A stretch of DNA of 64,000 bases from Prolixibacteraceae bacterium (GCA_019163175.1 JAFLKN010000015.1:310001-374000), one strand, 5' to 3'; shown: positions 16,635 through 26,818, counted from the stretch's first letter. Notes: generated by a model from the letters alone, not told the origin. Translations and numbers: made by a program.

Positions 16635-18104
16635 ATGAAAACTCAGCACATATTCATATTGCTTTTTACAATCTCTGCTTTACAGATTCAAGCACATGAT
16701 TATCAGACAGTGTATACTAAACAGACAGCGCTTTTCAAAAATTCTGTAACCCAACGGATAAAAGCCCTGAGAATCGATTCGGTGAAAGTAGCTGTAGATA
16801 CCATTCTGTACTCGTTTGCTACCATTCAGGAAGTATCGGCGGGTTGTCATTCTCCTTACAAAGCTTCGTGGATAGGCGAAAAAGTGACGATTAAACCTGA
16901 TGGTACCAACCTGTTCTTCAACCGGGAAGGTAGTGTGATAACCCTAAAAACCCAAGCCCTGTTAAACGAATCGTGGATCGCTTTTCAACGTTCCCAATCC
17001 TTCAGAGTCGAGGCCAACGTGGTGGCTGTTGAATTGGAAAATATGCTGGGCTTAAGCGACTTGGTTAAAACAATTGCCTTCAGGGTAGTTGATCAACAGG
17101 GAAACACGGTTGACCATGCATTGAACAAACTGAAGGTAAAAATTAGCAAAAGGTATGGCTTTGTTGAAACGCTCAACTTTTATCTTTTCCCTGACATTTC
17201 TGCAAAGTCTCCAAATGATATGCTGATGAATTATTCGCTTGTTGGGCTTACCAATCCTAAGGTTGGCTTACAAAACCTGAGATGGTTCGAGGTCAATGGG
17301 TTTAATCCGGGTGACGAATTGCACGTACAGGAACACAACCTAGGAGATCCAAACTTTTATCTCCCCATACGTGAATACGATAACAGGTGCATTTATAAAT
17401 ATCTGGGACGAACTAACTATGTCGATTCCATTGTTTACCGGTACGCCCGCAAACAAAGCATTAAAACCGTTTATACCGACAGAACCACTTTGGAGACTCA
17501 CCACGACACCTTGAAATCGGTAATTTTAGCCAATCCCGGTTTCGATAAATTGCCAGGAGAACCGATCTTCAATGCCGGTTCTGCTCAACAGATGTTTATG
17601 CGCAACGATGAATTTCGGATGAAGATTCGACCTTCCGCAATGAATGAACTCTATGTAAATTCAGACAACAAAATTTGTTGGAGCGCCATTGCCGGAGAGG
17701 GCTGCCTGCCCGAGATACGTTACATTGACGGACTCGGCGGGCCGTATTACCAATGTCGGGGTTATGCTGGCGAAACGGAGGAGCGCAAACTGGTTTATTA
17801 CAAAAAAGGCGCTACTGAATGGGGCGAAAAGCTGGTTATTACAGGTGTTCCAAAACTTAAAACCAATGGTCAATTGCAGGTTTTTCCTAATCCTGCCCGT
17901 GATGTGGTTACTTTTCAACTGAATGGTGATTCGGAGTTTCATGAAGTAAGGATTTACAACCAGACAGGACAGTTGGTCAAGACCGAATGTTTCGAAGGCA
18001 ATTCGTACAAACTCCATTTAACGGGCTTGAAAAGTGGTATCTATTTGTACAAGCTTACTTCATCGCATTCATTGATTCATACAGGCAAATTGGTTGTAGA
18101 TTAA
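16635..18104 (+). CDS. Secreted protein with type IX secretion (type A) sorting domain
   Basis: A 489-residue secreted protein of unknown function. The start at 16635 is chosen because it opens a clean signal peptide (MKTQHIFILLFTISALQIQA); the upstream ATG at 16581 adds an unlikely leader. The last ~80 residues form a type A sorting domain: LQVFPNPARDVVTFQL, VRIYNQTGQLVKTE, LKSGIYLYKL and a basic finish, the tail that directs cargo through the type IX system and onto the surface. The body has many aromatic and beta-prone stretches and a few cysteines but matches nothing I recognise. Likely cell-surface or extracellular. Confidence 0.82.
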   Translation: MKTQHIFILLFTISALQIQAHDYQTVYTKQTALFKNSVTQRIKALRIDSVKVAVDTILYSFATIQEVSAGCHSPYKASWIGEKVTIKPDGTNLFFNREGSVITLKTQALLNESWIAFQRSQSFRVEANVVAVELENMLGLSDLVKTIAFRVVDQQGNTVDHALNKLKVKISKRYGFVETLNFYLFPDISAKSPNDMLMNYSLVGLTNPKVGLQNLRWFEVNGFNPGDELHVQEHNLGDPNFYLPIREYDNRCIYKYLGRTNYVDSIVYRYARKQSIKTVYTDRTTLETHHDTLKSVILANPGFDKLPGEPIFNAGSAQQMFMRNDEFRMKIRPSAMNELYVNSDNKICWSAIAGEGCLPEIRYIDGLGGPYYQCRGYAGETEERKLVYYKKGATEWGEKLVITGVPKLKTNGQLQVFPNPARDVVTFQLNGDSEFHEVRIYNQTGQLVKTECFEGNSYKLHLTGLKSGIYLYKLTSSHSLIHTGKLVVD

Positions 18105-18161
18105 GGTGATTTTTGCCTGTGGTTTTAGATGCAACGTATCTACCCTAACATTTGGGTTTAA

Positions 18162-18214
18162 GCTCCCTTCGATACGCTTTGCTACTCAGGGAGCAACTTC
18201 GGTCCTCCGGCTTC
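18162..18214. repeat. Intergenic palindromic repeat upstream of pgk
   Basis: GCTCCCT (18162-18168) and AGGGAGC (18188-18194) form a perfect 7-bp stem with a 19-nt loop, followed by CTTCGGTCCTCCGGCTTCGAACTTC, which has its own short inverted repeats. It may double as the terminator for the upstream gene. Confidence 0.6.
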
Positions 18215-18292
18215 GAACTTCAAATTACCTTACCCAAACATTAAATTCGGGAAAGCATTTGCACCGAAAATTAATCGCACTGATCTTTTTTT

Positions 18293-18300
18293 TATATTTG
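18293..18300 (+). promoter_or_regulatory. -7 box of pgk
   Basis: TATATTTG, a perfect TAnnTTTG, 32 bp before the pgk ATG. A TTTG at 18258-18261 is too far away (31-bp gap) to be a confident -33. Confidence 0.5.
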
Positions 18301-18332
18301 ATGTGAATTTTTGTAACACTAAAAAAAAATAT

Positions 18333-19526
18333 ATGCAAACTATTGAAACTTATGATTTCGCTGGCAAAAAAGCACTTATCCGTGTTGATTTCAATGTGCC
18401 ACTCGACGAAAATTTTGTAATTACTGATGATACCCGTATGCGCGCTGCAGTTGATACCATCAACAAAGTAATTGCCGAAGGTGGATCGCCTATCATCATG
18501 TCGCACTTCGGTCGCCCGAAAGACGGACCAAACCCCAAATATTCGATGTGTCACCTTGTTGGTCATTTAAGCGAATTGCTTGGCCGCGAAGTGAAAATGG
18601 CACCGGACTGTATTGGCGAAGAAGTTTTGTCCATGTGTAAAGCTTTAAAACCAGGAGAAGTTATGTTGCTCGAAAATCTTCGTTTCCACAAAGAAGAAGA
18701 AAAAGGAGACGAAGCATTTGCTGAACAACTGGCTGCCAATGGCGATTGCTGGATTAACGATGCATTCGGTACTGCCCACCGTGCACACGCTTCAACAGCT
18801 GTTATTGCTAAATTCTTCCCGAACGATAAAATGTTTGGTTACCTCATCGAAAGCGAAGTAGCGAGTTTGGATAAAGTATTGAAAAACCCACAACGTCCGT
18901 TGACTGCGATCATGGGTGGAGCTAAAGTTTCATCAAAAATTACCATCATCGAAAACCTGCTCGACAAAGTTGACAACCTGATTTTGGGTGGCGGTATGAC
19001 TTACACTTTCGTGAAAGCTCATGGCGGCGAAGTTGGTAATTCGATCTGCGAACTGGAATATTTGGATACAGCTTTGGCTATCGAGAAAAAAGCTGCTGAA
19101 AAAGGCGTAAAAATATTTATGGCTACTGATGTTGTTGCTGCCGATGATTTCAGCCCAACTGCCAACACTCAGGTTGTTGATGCCAGCGCTATTCCAGCCG
19201 GATGGCAAGGTTTGGATGCAGGTCCGAACAGCATTGCCATGTTCAAAGATGTAATCGAAAATTCAGGAACTATTCTGTGGAATGGTCCGGTTGGCGTTTT
19301 CGAAATGGAAAAATTTGCTGTCGGTTCAAAAGCTGTTGGCGAAGCTATTGTAAAAGCAACTTCAAAAGGAGCTTTCTCTTTAGTAGGTGGTGGTGATTCT
19401 GTTTCATGTGTAAACCAATTCGGTTTTGCTGACGGAGTTTCATACATTTCAACCGCTGGCGGAGCGTTGCTCGAATACCTCGAAGGACAAGTACTTCCTG
19501 GAGTTGCAGCAGTAAGAGGCGAATAG
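18333..19526 (+). CDS. pgk: Phosphoglycerate kinase
   Basis: A 397-residue glycolytic enzyme moving phosphate between 1,3-bisphosphoglycerate and ADP. Hallmarks: [14 protein letters not shown] at the N-terminus, [58 protein letters not shown], and the C-terminal nucleotide motif [17 protein letters not shown]. The start at 18333 is preferred over an in-frame GTG at 18303 because it matches the family N-terminus. The gene stands alone with its own -7 box and terminator hairpin. Full length. Confidence 0.96.
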   Translation: MQTIETYDFAGKKALIRVDFNVPLDENFVITDDTRMRAAVDTINKVIAEGGSPIIMSHFGRPKDGPNPKYSMCHLVGHLSELLGREVKMAPDCIGEEVLSMCKALKPGEVMLLENLRFHKEEEKGDEAFAEQLAANGDCWINDAFGTAHRAHASTAVIAKFFPNDKMFGYLIESEVASLDKVLKNPQRPLTAIMGGAKVSSKITIIENLLDKVDNLILGGGMTYTFVKAHGGEVGNSICELEYLDTALAIEKKAAEKGVKIFMATDVVAADDFSPTANTQVVDASAIPAGWQGLDAGPNSIAMFKDVIENSGTILWNGPVGVFEMEKFAVGSKAVGEAIVKATSKGAFSLVGGGDSVSCVNQFGFADGVSYISTAGGALLEYLEGQVLPGVAAVRGE

Positions 19527-19531
19527 CGGAA

Positions 19532-19564
19532 GCCCCCTCCCAACCTCCCCCGAAGGGTGAGGAG
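19532..19564. repeat. GC-rich intergenic repeat (CCCCCTCCCAACCTCCCCCGAAGGG type)
   Basis: A run of pyrimidine-rich sequence folding on a CCTCCCCC-GAA-GGGTGAGG core (CTCNCCC/GGGNGAG). Similar to the repeat at 12497-12530. Repeats of this look are common between genes in Bacteroidota. Confidence 0.6.
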
Positions 19565-19597
19565 AAAAAGAACAAGCTAAATTATTAGCTAAAAATA

Positions 19598-19631
19598 CTG
19601 AAACCCCGAGGCAAATGCTTCGGGGTTTCAG
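19598..19631. terminator. Terminator of pgk
   Basis: A long hairpin: CTGAAACCCCGAGGC paired with GCTTCGGGGTTTCAG (one G-T pair), with A5 on the left and a short T-run on the right. Confidence 0.72.
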
Positions 19632-19859
19632 TTTAAAATGGGTTTCTTTCTGAATCAACTTCAAGATGCATCAAAATATTGTAAATGCTTAATGCCAGGA
19701 TTGGATGCAATTGCTTTAGCTCTTGATGCAGAAGTCTCATTCTCCTATTTTATTTTTCGAAAATACAAGTATTCAATTGGATAGCTTAGATTTTATTATA
19801 TTTTTGCTTAAGTGTTTAGAAGAATCTAACTATTTGCCAGAACTCAAAAAAATCACCAG

Positions 19860-20474
19860 ATGAAAAATTCACTAACCCTCATGTGGAAAATAATTTGGAT
19901 GTTTTCTATGCTATTCCCAATAGCATTAAGCACAAAGCCTCAAACAATTGTTAAAGTAATTGTCGATCAACCCAAAAAACTTGAAATTGTTGCCAACGAG
20001 CTATTTTCTCAATCAGCAACCTCAATAATTTTGGGAAGTAACGTGAAAATTGAGGGTGGAGTTTCTCCTTATTCTTATACATGGCTAAAGGATAGTCAGC
20101 CAATTGGTAACTCACTCGTTTCCGAAGTCCCCCTAAACACTTCGACAAGTGGACTCACCTTAAAAGTAAAAGACGCAAATAATTGTTCCTGCACCAAAGG
20201 CGCTTTACTAACAGGCACAACTGACATAAAGGAAGATCTCTTTAATATTGGCGTTTATCCCAATCCAGCTAAGGATTTTTTAATTATAAATCCGAATAAA
20301 ATTGAAGGAACACTCCATGTTTCTATTTTTGACTCCAAGGGAACGTTTTTGCTCAAAAAACAAATTGAGGGAACGTCATTAATAGGCATAAACCTACCAT
20401 CGGGTTTATATTTTATTAGAGTAGAGAATACGAAAAAACAAATTGTTGCATCGAAAAAATTCATTGTATCATGA
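19860..20474 (+). CDS. Small secreted protein with SprB-like repeat and type IX sorting tail
   Basis: A 204-residue protein. Residues 1-26 are a signal peptide; residues ~50-115 (GGVSPYSYTWLKDSQPIG ... LTLKVKDANNCSC) match an SprB/PKD-like beta-sandwich repeat; the rest is a type A sorting domain (IGVYPNPAKDFLIINP, LPSGLYFIRVENT, KKFIVS). It is thus almost only one Ig-like repeat plus a sorting tail. Its stop overlaps the start of the 1765-residue protease gene (ATGA), so the two are co-translated. It may deliver or display a partner; that is inference. Confidence 0.75.
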   Translation: MKNSLTLMWKIIWMFSMLFPIALSTKPQTIVKVIVDQPKKLEIVANELFSQSATSIILGSNVKIEGGVSPYSYTWLKDSQPIGNSLVSEVPLNTSTSGLTLKVKDANNCSCTKGALLTGTTDIKEDLFNIGVYPNPAKDFLIINPNKIEGTLHVSIFDSKGTFLLKKQIEGTSLIGINLPSGLYFIRVENTKKQIVASKKFIVS

Positions 20475-23400
20475 AAAATCTAAGGCAACAACCTGACAAC
20501 AAAAAAATGCCGACTTCATCAATCTTACAAATCATTTTGTTGACTTTGTTTGTTTTTTATACAACAGCAATTTGTGCAAATGAATCCTCGGTTGAAAAGG
20601 CAAAACTAATAGCAGAACAATTTTTCATGAAACAAAGAGTCTTAAAAAGTGGCTCGGTTGAAAATTCTGAAATTGGACTACAAAAAGTGTATCAATCGCC
20701 TGATTCTATCACGAATAAGCTCTATTGTTTTCAGAAGACCCATACTGGGTTTATTATTGTATCCGAAAATGGAGGAAATTTTCTCATTGTTGGTTATTCG
20801 CCAATTGGAAGTTTCAATCCGGTGGATGTTCCGGAAGGACTTTCATCATTACTTAAATCATATGAAAATGCAATACAGCTAGTCCCCAATACTCCAAATT
20901 CAGAAATGAGTTCTGTTGCAGTTGTTGAACCCTTACTTGACAAAAAGGGAATCAATCTGAATCAGTTTTATCATGAAAATGTTGGTAATTGCCCTTCCGG
21001 ATGCGTTGCTACGGCATTAGCCCAGATCATGTGCTACTATAAGTATCCCAATACAGGCAAAGGCTCCAATTGCTACAGTCATTCAACTTATGGTCAGTTA
21101 TGTGTTGATTTTGGAAAAACAACTTACAATTGGACAAATATGACAAATGAAGATTATAAACTTTTGTCGTACCATTTGGGTGTTGGAATGAATATGAACT
21201 ATTGCGCAGATGTGAATGGGAGTACGCCATCAGTCTCAAATTACACGAGTGTTCTACAGAAAAATTTTAAATACAATATACATTCGGGTACTTCCGAGTC
21301 ATTTTATCTCAGGAACGAGTTAGATAATAATCGCCCAATTTATTGCGAATTACCAGGTTATCCAAGCCATTCGGTAGTCGTGGATGGATATGATGCAAAT
21401 GGATATTTTCATCTAAATTTTGGTTGGGGCGGTGTTTCGAACGGATATTTCTTATTGAATAGCAACAGCACGATGAATGTGGGTTACACCTTTGGTACAA
21501 ACATATCTTCATCGCTATTCATATCTCCACAACCTTTCCAAATCAATCCGCAAGACTCATTGGCTCTGGTTAGTTTTCACAGTAGCATGAATGGCAAAAC
21601 CGGTTGGGACATAACAAAACCGGTGGTGAACTGGCCTGGCGTAATTGTTATGAACGGACGGGTGATCAGTTTGAAATTAACAGCAACCCTTGAAGGAACA
21701 ATAAGTCCGGAAATTGGCAATTTGTCGGCGTTGCAGAATTTTAGTATTAGAGGAAATATATCAGGTTCATTTCCATCATTTATTACAAACCTGATCAACC
21801 TGAAAGAGCTGTCAATCAACTATTATTCAAATTCTTCAAAAGTTTCATTGCCCTCCGAAATTGGGAAATTGATTAATCTGGAAAGTCTGTCGATTAAAGC
21901 TGATGGGAACATTCCAAAAGCAATAGGTAATCTTACTAAACTTAGAACTCTGGATCTTTCAGGAGGAAGTTTAACTGGTGCGATTCCTGATGAAATCTAT
22001 TCTTTAACGAACCTTGAAGAACTAGTTTTAAACAACAATCAACTCTCTGGAAGCATTTCTTCCAAAATCGGACAATTAACAAAATTGAAAAGAGTTAGTC
22101 TTTGGAAAAATCAGCTTTCAGGTCAATTGCCTGTTCAAATCGGCAATCTGGTTAATCTCACCGATTTTTATATTGCAGAGAATCAGTTCTCAGGACTGAT
22201 TCCTGAATCGATCGGAAACTGGACAAAACTGGTGAACTTAAGTCTCAACAATAATTCTTTCGAAGGGATATTGCCAAGTGCGATTGGTCAATTCTCTCAA
22301 TTTTCGGCGCTCATAATCAATAACAACAAATTTTCAGGATTGCCTGAAAGCATTGGCAATTTATCGGAATTGCAGCAAATCGTTGCAAACAACAATTTAA
22401 TTGAGTCTATTCCTTCATCAATTAGCAAACTATCAAAGTTATATCGTCTCGATCTGACGAATAATAAATTGACTACTGTTCCTGATTTGGGTACAATGCC
22501 CGCATTATGGGATTTAAATTTGTCAAACAATCAGATAACTGTCTTGCCTGAATCGTTTGGTCGATTACAAAAAATAACCGAACTGTATCTGGACAATAAT
22601 AAATTGACGGAATTGCCTTCCTCTTTTCAAAATTTGTCGACTTTGACTACCATTTCTGCAAATTCAAACAGATTAAATTCCGTTCCTTTTGGACTTACTT
22701 TGCTAGGCAATCTGAAACACCTTTATTTAAACAACAATCAAATTTCAGGGGCATTGCCTCCACTGAATCATTTGGGACTTTTGGATTTGTGGTTAAAAAG
22801 CAACAATCTTATTTTCAGTGATATTGCTGCCAGCCGAATGCCAGATGATTCGATTTATACTGATGATTATACCTTCCTGTATTACGATCAGGCAAAAGTG
22901 CCTGTTTCTGATTCAGTATTTATCTTTTCTTCAGGAGACCCGGTTTCAATCGATATTAGAACAATAAGCCGACTGTCGCACCCGGCAAATGTATACCAAT
23001 GGTATAAAGATAATCAACCAATCCAGGCCGGGCCAGTATTAAAATTCACCGGTTTTACTGGTAATATGAATGGTTCCTATTTTTGTCGGGTAACCAATAA
23101 AAAGTACAAAAGAAATCAGACCGAACTTGAGACTTATCCGATCAGCATAACGACTTCGGAAGATTTGCTATACGCTAAAAGCTTTCAGACGACATCACGA
23201 TCAAACATAAAACATGAATTTACTGATCATCAGGTAATACTTGAAGCTCCAGCCGAGGTGAGAGGCGATTGTCAGTGGCAGGCCTCAGCCGATGGTGTTG
23301 CCTGGTATAATGTTTCTGAAAGTATGAACCAAACTGAAATAAAGCAGAATATTGTATCAGCTAAACCAGACAGAATATTAGTAGAACCTAAAACCTCAAC

Positions 23401-25768
23401 ACTTTTTAGATACATCGTGAAAGAAGAGAACTGTGATCCAATAATTAGCGATGCGATTAAGATTAATCCTTACGGAAAACTATTGATTGATACTTTGATC
23501 ACTTTAAAAGACAAGGAGTTGAGAGTTAAAACAGATAGTATTGAGATCATCTTTCCATACAATTTCACTGAAAAGAAATTTAGGCTCACCATTCAGAAAC
23601 TCGCTAACCCACCGGAATCTCCCGACACCGTAAAACTGAGCAGTGTATACGATGTTAATCTTAGTTGTGGTAGCACTTTCGAAGTTCCTTTGCTAATGAA
23701 GTTTAAAAATATTAACAAAAAGGCTTTTAGCAGAATGGATATTGACAAATATAAGGCCGTATATTTTGACGATAAAAATCAGAAGTGGGTTAAGTACCAA
23801 AATGCACTTGTTAGCCTAAAGGATAGTTCTCTAATTTTCGAAACAAATCATCTGACCAAGTTATCTTGGTGGTTCGACTCCGACACCGATTGGGGTTACA
23901 CAGACATCTTTACCAAAGGTAGAGTAAATGTAGTTTACAAATCAGGATCAGGGAAAAGTGAAGAAATTAGCTACACTGATTACGAGAGCAACCTCAAGAA
24001 GTATCCTTCTCAACCTTGGCATGATACGAATTCTGATCCTTCAAAAGGCGGAAACCCGTATTTGATTCAGGATGTTGCTGCATACATGAATCAGATAATG
24101 GATAAATTTGAAGCGCTTGGATTAGCAACACCTTGGTTTAAAATTATAGTATATGTGAGTCAATCAATAGATGCAGCCGGAGCAACTCCGACACTTTTTC
24201 AAAATTTAGGTAATTACTATTTTAACATAAATCCTTCTTTTGCTCCTAATCCCCCAACTCTAATGGCAACTTTGGCACACGAGTATATGCATCTGGTTCA
24301 GGATTATTACATGTTGGTCAATACCAACAATTATTTTTGGACTGAAGCTACAGCACCACTTGCCGACCGAATGGTTTGGGATGATACGCAACAACCGCTC
24401 GCCGAACCTGAAGTAATATTGAGTGAAGTTCTTTATCCCGGTAAGGATTCGAAATCCATTTTCGAGATACTGGCCCAAACCTGGTATGATGATAATAATA
24501 TCCCAGTATTTTCAAAGGCATTTACCAATTCACTCAATCCGAATATTGCGGGTACTTTTTTACACTATATGAGAAGCTACAGGACTGGGGATAAGCTGAA
24601 GCCGGAGGTGTTGCTGAAAGAAACAACATGGTTTGAAACTTGGCTTAGTTATTTGGATAATTACATACAAAAAAATCTAAAATCTAAAATTGGTGACGAA
24701 TACGATGCTTTTGTCAGATATATTGTTGAAGGATCAAATCCAAAATTTAGTCTCCTGAACAGAAAGCAAGGTGAAGACCCTCTCAAATATTTTGATAGCG
24801 CTTCAGATTTTATAACAAACAAGGTTTTCAAATTTAACAATGAAAAATTGTTAAAAGACAGCGTCAAACTTGATATGCCCAGCCTATCTGCGAAAATGAC
24901 CAGGATATATAACTTAAACGCGAACCAGAAAATAATTGTGAAGTATAAGCGAAAAAGTGAGAAAAAGGATAACCTGAAAGTATACTTGTGCAGATATAAT
25001 AGTGGAAAGCAAATAATGAATTTTGAAGAAATTTCTGAAAAAGATAGTAGCTCATTCGTAATTGAAAAACCTGGGATTAACAATTCAACCGAACGAAACA
25101 ATATTGCATTTCTGTTATTCATTAATAAAGATAAAAGTGAAAGTATGAAGGTAAATTATGAACTAAAAGCTTATAATATTCCTGATTTTAAAATGTTTGA
25201 CAATTTGAATTTCACTGTAGGTTATAGTTCATCCAACCAAAAAATTCATACAATTTCGAATGGAACAAAGGAAGAATTGGATGAGATTTATATAATGCCA
25301 TCAGTCTTTCGGGTATATCAATATCAATATTATGGCCCAATGAGATATAATAGTAGTACTACCGATTCCACTATTGTTGTTTCAGCAACCTCGGACTGGA
25401 TTGAACAAACCACCACATACAATTATCTAACCGGAGAAATGACCATTTATGATAAAGAAGACTGGGGCGCTAAAACCCCTAATGGAACCAAGGATGTAAG
25501 GGAGATGACCATGGTATTATCCAATGTATGGCTAACTCCATTACCAAGTAACTCATATGGAATATCGTATATCTTTAAAACAAATTCCTCGGTAGAAACT
25601 CAAAATGCAATAAAGAGTTTAAGCTATACCAGAAAATATACTACATGGAATGAATCCTTAATACCGCCAGCTTATAACCCAACGATAACTTATACCTATG
25701 TGAGGACAAATTATCCGGCGGGAAATTCTCCATTTAACGACGTTAAGTTGCAATTACAATTTTATTAA
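20471..25768 (+). CDS. Giant secreted protein: C10 cysteine peptidase, LRRs, Ig-like and zincin-like domains
   Basis: 1765 residues. Signal peptide to about residue 42. Residues ~45-130 resemble the streptopain propeptide; ~150-345 is a C10 (SpeB-like) peptidase with catalytic Cys178 in SGCVATALAQIM, His300 in PSHSVVVDGYD, and LNFGWGG. Residues ~360-785 are plant-like leucine-rich repeats (LRTLDLSGGSLTGAIPDEI). An Ig-like unit (~845-920) and a beta domain ending ETNHLTKLSWW follow. Residues ~1140-1450 contain H1270-EYM-H1274 with E1292 in WTEATA, a gluzincin-like zinc site. The last ~280 residues are unrecognised. No type IX sorting tail is seen, though the upstream gene has one. The start at 20471 overlaps that gene; Met13 (20507) is an alternative. 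Confidence 0.82.
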   Translation: MKNLRQQPDNKKMPTSSILQIILLTLFVFYTTAICANESSVEKAKLIAEQFFMKQRVLKSGSVENSEIGLQKVYQSPDSITNKLYCFQKTHTGFIIVSENGGNFLIVGYSPIGSFNPVDVPEGLSSLLKSYENAIQLVPNTPNSEMSSVAVVEPLLDKKGINLNQFYHENVGNCPSGCVATALAQIMCYYKYPNTGKGSNCYSHSTYGQLCVDFGKTTYNWTNMTNEDYKLLSYHLGVGMNMNYCADVNGSTPSVSNYTSVLQKNFKYNIHSGTSESFYLRNELDNNRPIYCELPGYPSHSVVVDGYDANGYFHLNFGWGGVSNGYFLLNSNSTMNVGYTFGTNISSSLFISPQPFQINPQDSLALVSFHSSMNGKTGWDITKPVVNWPGVIVMNGRVISLKLTATLEGTISPEIGNLSALQNFSIRGNISGSFPSFITNLINLKELSINYYSNSSKVSLPSEIGKLINLESLSIKADGNIPKAIGNLTKLRTLDLSGGSLTGAIPDEIYSLTNLEELVLNNNQLSGSISSKIGQLTKLKRVSLWKNQLSGQLPVQIGNLVNLTDFYIAENQFSGLIPESIGNWTKLVNLSLNNNSFEGILPSAIGQFSQFSALIINNNKFSGLPESIGNLSELQQIVANNNLIESIPSSISKLSKLYRLDLTNNKLTTVPDLGTMPALWDLNLSNNQITVLPESFGRLQKITELYLDNNKLTELPSSFQNLSTLTTISANSNRLNSVPFGLTLLGNLKHLYLNNNQISGALPPLNHLGLLDLWLKSNNLIFSDIAASRMPDDSIYTDDYTFLYYDQAKVPVSDSVFIFSSGDPVSIDIRTISRLSHPANVYQWYKDNQPIQAGPVLKFTGFTGNMNGSYFCRVTNKKYKRNQTELETYPISITTSEDLLYAKSFQTTSRSNIKHEFTDHQVILEAPAEVRGDCQWQASADGVAWYNVSESMNQTEIKQNIVSAKPDRILVEPKTSTLFRYIVKEENCDPIISDAIKINPYGKLLIDTLITLKDKELRVKTDSIEIIFPYNFTEKKFRLTIQKLANPPESPDTVKLSSVYDVNLSCGSTFEVPLLMKFKNINKKAFSRMDIDKYKAVYFDDKNQKWVKYQNALVSLKDSSLIFETNHLTKLSWWFDSDTDWGYTDIFTKGRVNVVYKSGSGKSEEISYTDYESNLKKYPSQPWHDTNSDPSKGGNPYLIQDVAAYMNQIMDKFEALGLATPWFKIIVYVSQSIDAAGATPTLFQNLGNYYFNINPSFAPNPPTLMATLAHEYMHLVQDYYMLVNTNNYFWTEATAPLADRMVWDDTQQPLAEPEVILSEVLYPGKDSKSIFEILAQTWYDDNNIPVFSKAFTNSLNPNIAGTFLHYMRSYRTGDKLKPEVLLKETTWFETWLSYLDNYIQKNLKSKIGDEYDAFVRYIVEGSNPKFSLLNRKQGEDPLKYFDSASDFITNKVFKFNNEKLLKDSVKLDMPSLSAKMTRIYNLNANQKIIVKYKRKSEKKDNLKVYLCRYNSGKQIMNFEEISEKDSSSFVIEKPGINNSTERNNIAFLLFINKDKSESMKVNYELKAYNIPDFKMFDNLNFTVGYSSSNQKIHTISNGTKEELDEIYIMPSVFRVYQYQYYGPMRYNSSTTDSTIVVSATSDWIEQTTTYNYLTGEMTIYDKEDWGAKTPNGTKDVREMTMVLSNVWLTPLPSNSYGISYIFKTNSSVETQNAIKSLSYTRKYTTWNESLIPPAYNPTITYTYVRTNYPAGNSPFNDVKLQLQFY

Positions 25769-25845
25769 GTAGTCAATTCGGCAAAATTATTCTTCGCTTG
25801 AATTACAAAAACTAAAACACGGATATCAGTTTATCCTTTTCACTC

Positions 25846-26274
25846 ATGAAAAAATCGCAAATCGCCATAGAAAACTTCAAAACACTGAATTGCGCTCAAT
25901 CGGTGTTGTTGAGTTTTGCTCAGGATCTGAACCTCGATGAAATGACCGCCATAAAGATTTCAGCCGGATTTGGCGGCGGAATGGCCATGGCCGAGACCTG
26001 TGGGGCAGTTACCGGGGCCTACATGGTTCTGGGCATGAAAGCACAGGCAGAACAAAAGACCATTCAGGTAATAAAGGCAGAAAAAAAAGTTGCTGTGCGG
26101 AAATTTAATGAGCTATTTATTGCCAAACATGGCTCGCTAAAATGTAAAAAGTTACTCGGGGTTAATATTTCAACCCCTGAAGGATCGGCTGAAGCCAATA
26201 GTAAAAATTTATTTGAAACAGTCTGTGTTGATTTGGTTGCTTCAGCGGCTGAAATTCTGGAACAAAATTTCTGA
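25846..26274 (+). CDS. C_GCAxxG_C_C family protein
   Basis: A 142-residue protein with the cysteine pattern that names the family: NCAQSVLLSF, then GFGGGMAMAETCGAVTGA, and later KCKKLLG and FETVCVDLV. Members are small, often adjacent to redox or metal proteins, and are thought to hold a metal or redox centre, but no function is firmly known. The glycine-rich helix and four conserved cysteines are intact. It stands between the giant protease and a convergent hypothetical gene. Confidence 0.85.
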   Translation: MKKSQIAIENFKTLNCAQSVLLSFAQDLNLDEMTAIKISAGFGGGMAMAETCGAVTGAYMVLGMKAQAEQKTIQVIKAEKKVAVRKFNELFIAKHGSLKCKKLLGVNISTPEGSAEANSKNLFETVCVDLVASAAEILEQNF

Positions 26275-26308
26275 AGTTTGCAAATTAGTATCTAAAAACC
26301 CTCAGGTT

Positions 26309-26818
26309 CTATTTCCGGGATATCATCATAACCAGGAAATTATGCTTGATATTAAAATCAATAAAGTTACCTGAAGGATCAACAATAATATCTCTCCGGA
26401 TATTGAAATTGGGTATGTTATATTTTTCTTGAAAATATGTGCTTATTTCGCCGTAGTTTATAAGATAAGTATTGAATAAAATCGTACCAAATGAAAATTT
26501 GGTGTCGACGAAATGCATATGAACCTTCAGTTTATTATTTCCGGATTTAAGCCCGTAGCTATATACTTTATAGGGCTGCATGTCCTGATAATCCTGATAA
26601 ATAAAAAATGGATCTCCTAATTTCTCAATCACCGAATTTTCATCTTCTCCCAAATTGACCTGATCCAAAAAAAGTATTTCGGCATCCGTGTATTGTTTAA
26701 TTTTAAGCTTATTCATCTTATTCCCCGACAAGTTTAAGTACTTCTGATCTCCATTGTAGTTAAGAAAAAAATGACTGGGGGTAATCCACCTCTGCTGACT
26801 TTTGGGCATCACTAACAT
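26309..26818 (-). CDS. Hypothetical protein
   Basis: 169 residues from the ATG at 26816-26818; Met35 (MNKLKIKQYTDAEIL) is a plausible later start, since the first 34 residues are poorly organised. The central part ENSVIEKLGDPFFIYQDYQ and KVYSYGLKSGNNKLKVHMHF looks like an alpha/beta fold reminiscent of SmpA/BamE-type turns (EKLGDP then YxY), but I do not claim the family. There is no signal peptide or membrane segment. Intact and codon use fits the neighbours. Function unknown. Confidence 0.55.
   Translation of the reverse strand: MLVMPKSQQRWITPSHFFLNYNGDQKYLNLSGNKMNKLKIKQYTDAEILFLDQVNLGEDENSVIEKLGDPFFIYQDYQDMQPYKVYSYGLKSGNNKLKVHMHFVDTKFSFGTILFNTYLINYGEISTYFQEKYNIPNFNIRRDIIVDPSGNFIDFNIKHNFLVMMISRK

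Larger units (their letters stand above)
19527..19859. other. Intergenic region after pgk
   Basis: Holds a palindromic repeat (19532-19564), the pgk terminator (19598-19631) and about 220 AT-rich bases leading to the next gene, with no clear promoter match. Confidence 0.55.

Noticed and set aside
18106-18306. 66-codon ORF after the sorting-tail protein
   Set aside because: It consists mainly of an intergenic palindromic repeat and ends at the pgk promoter.
21679-22830. Tandem DNA repeats in the giant protease gene
   Set aside because: The periodicity is the leucine-rich repeat at the protein level; the DNA of successive units is diverged and not a recent expansion.
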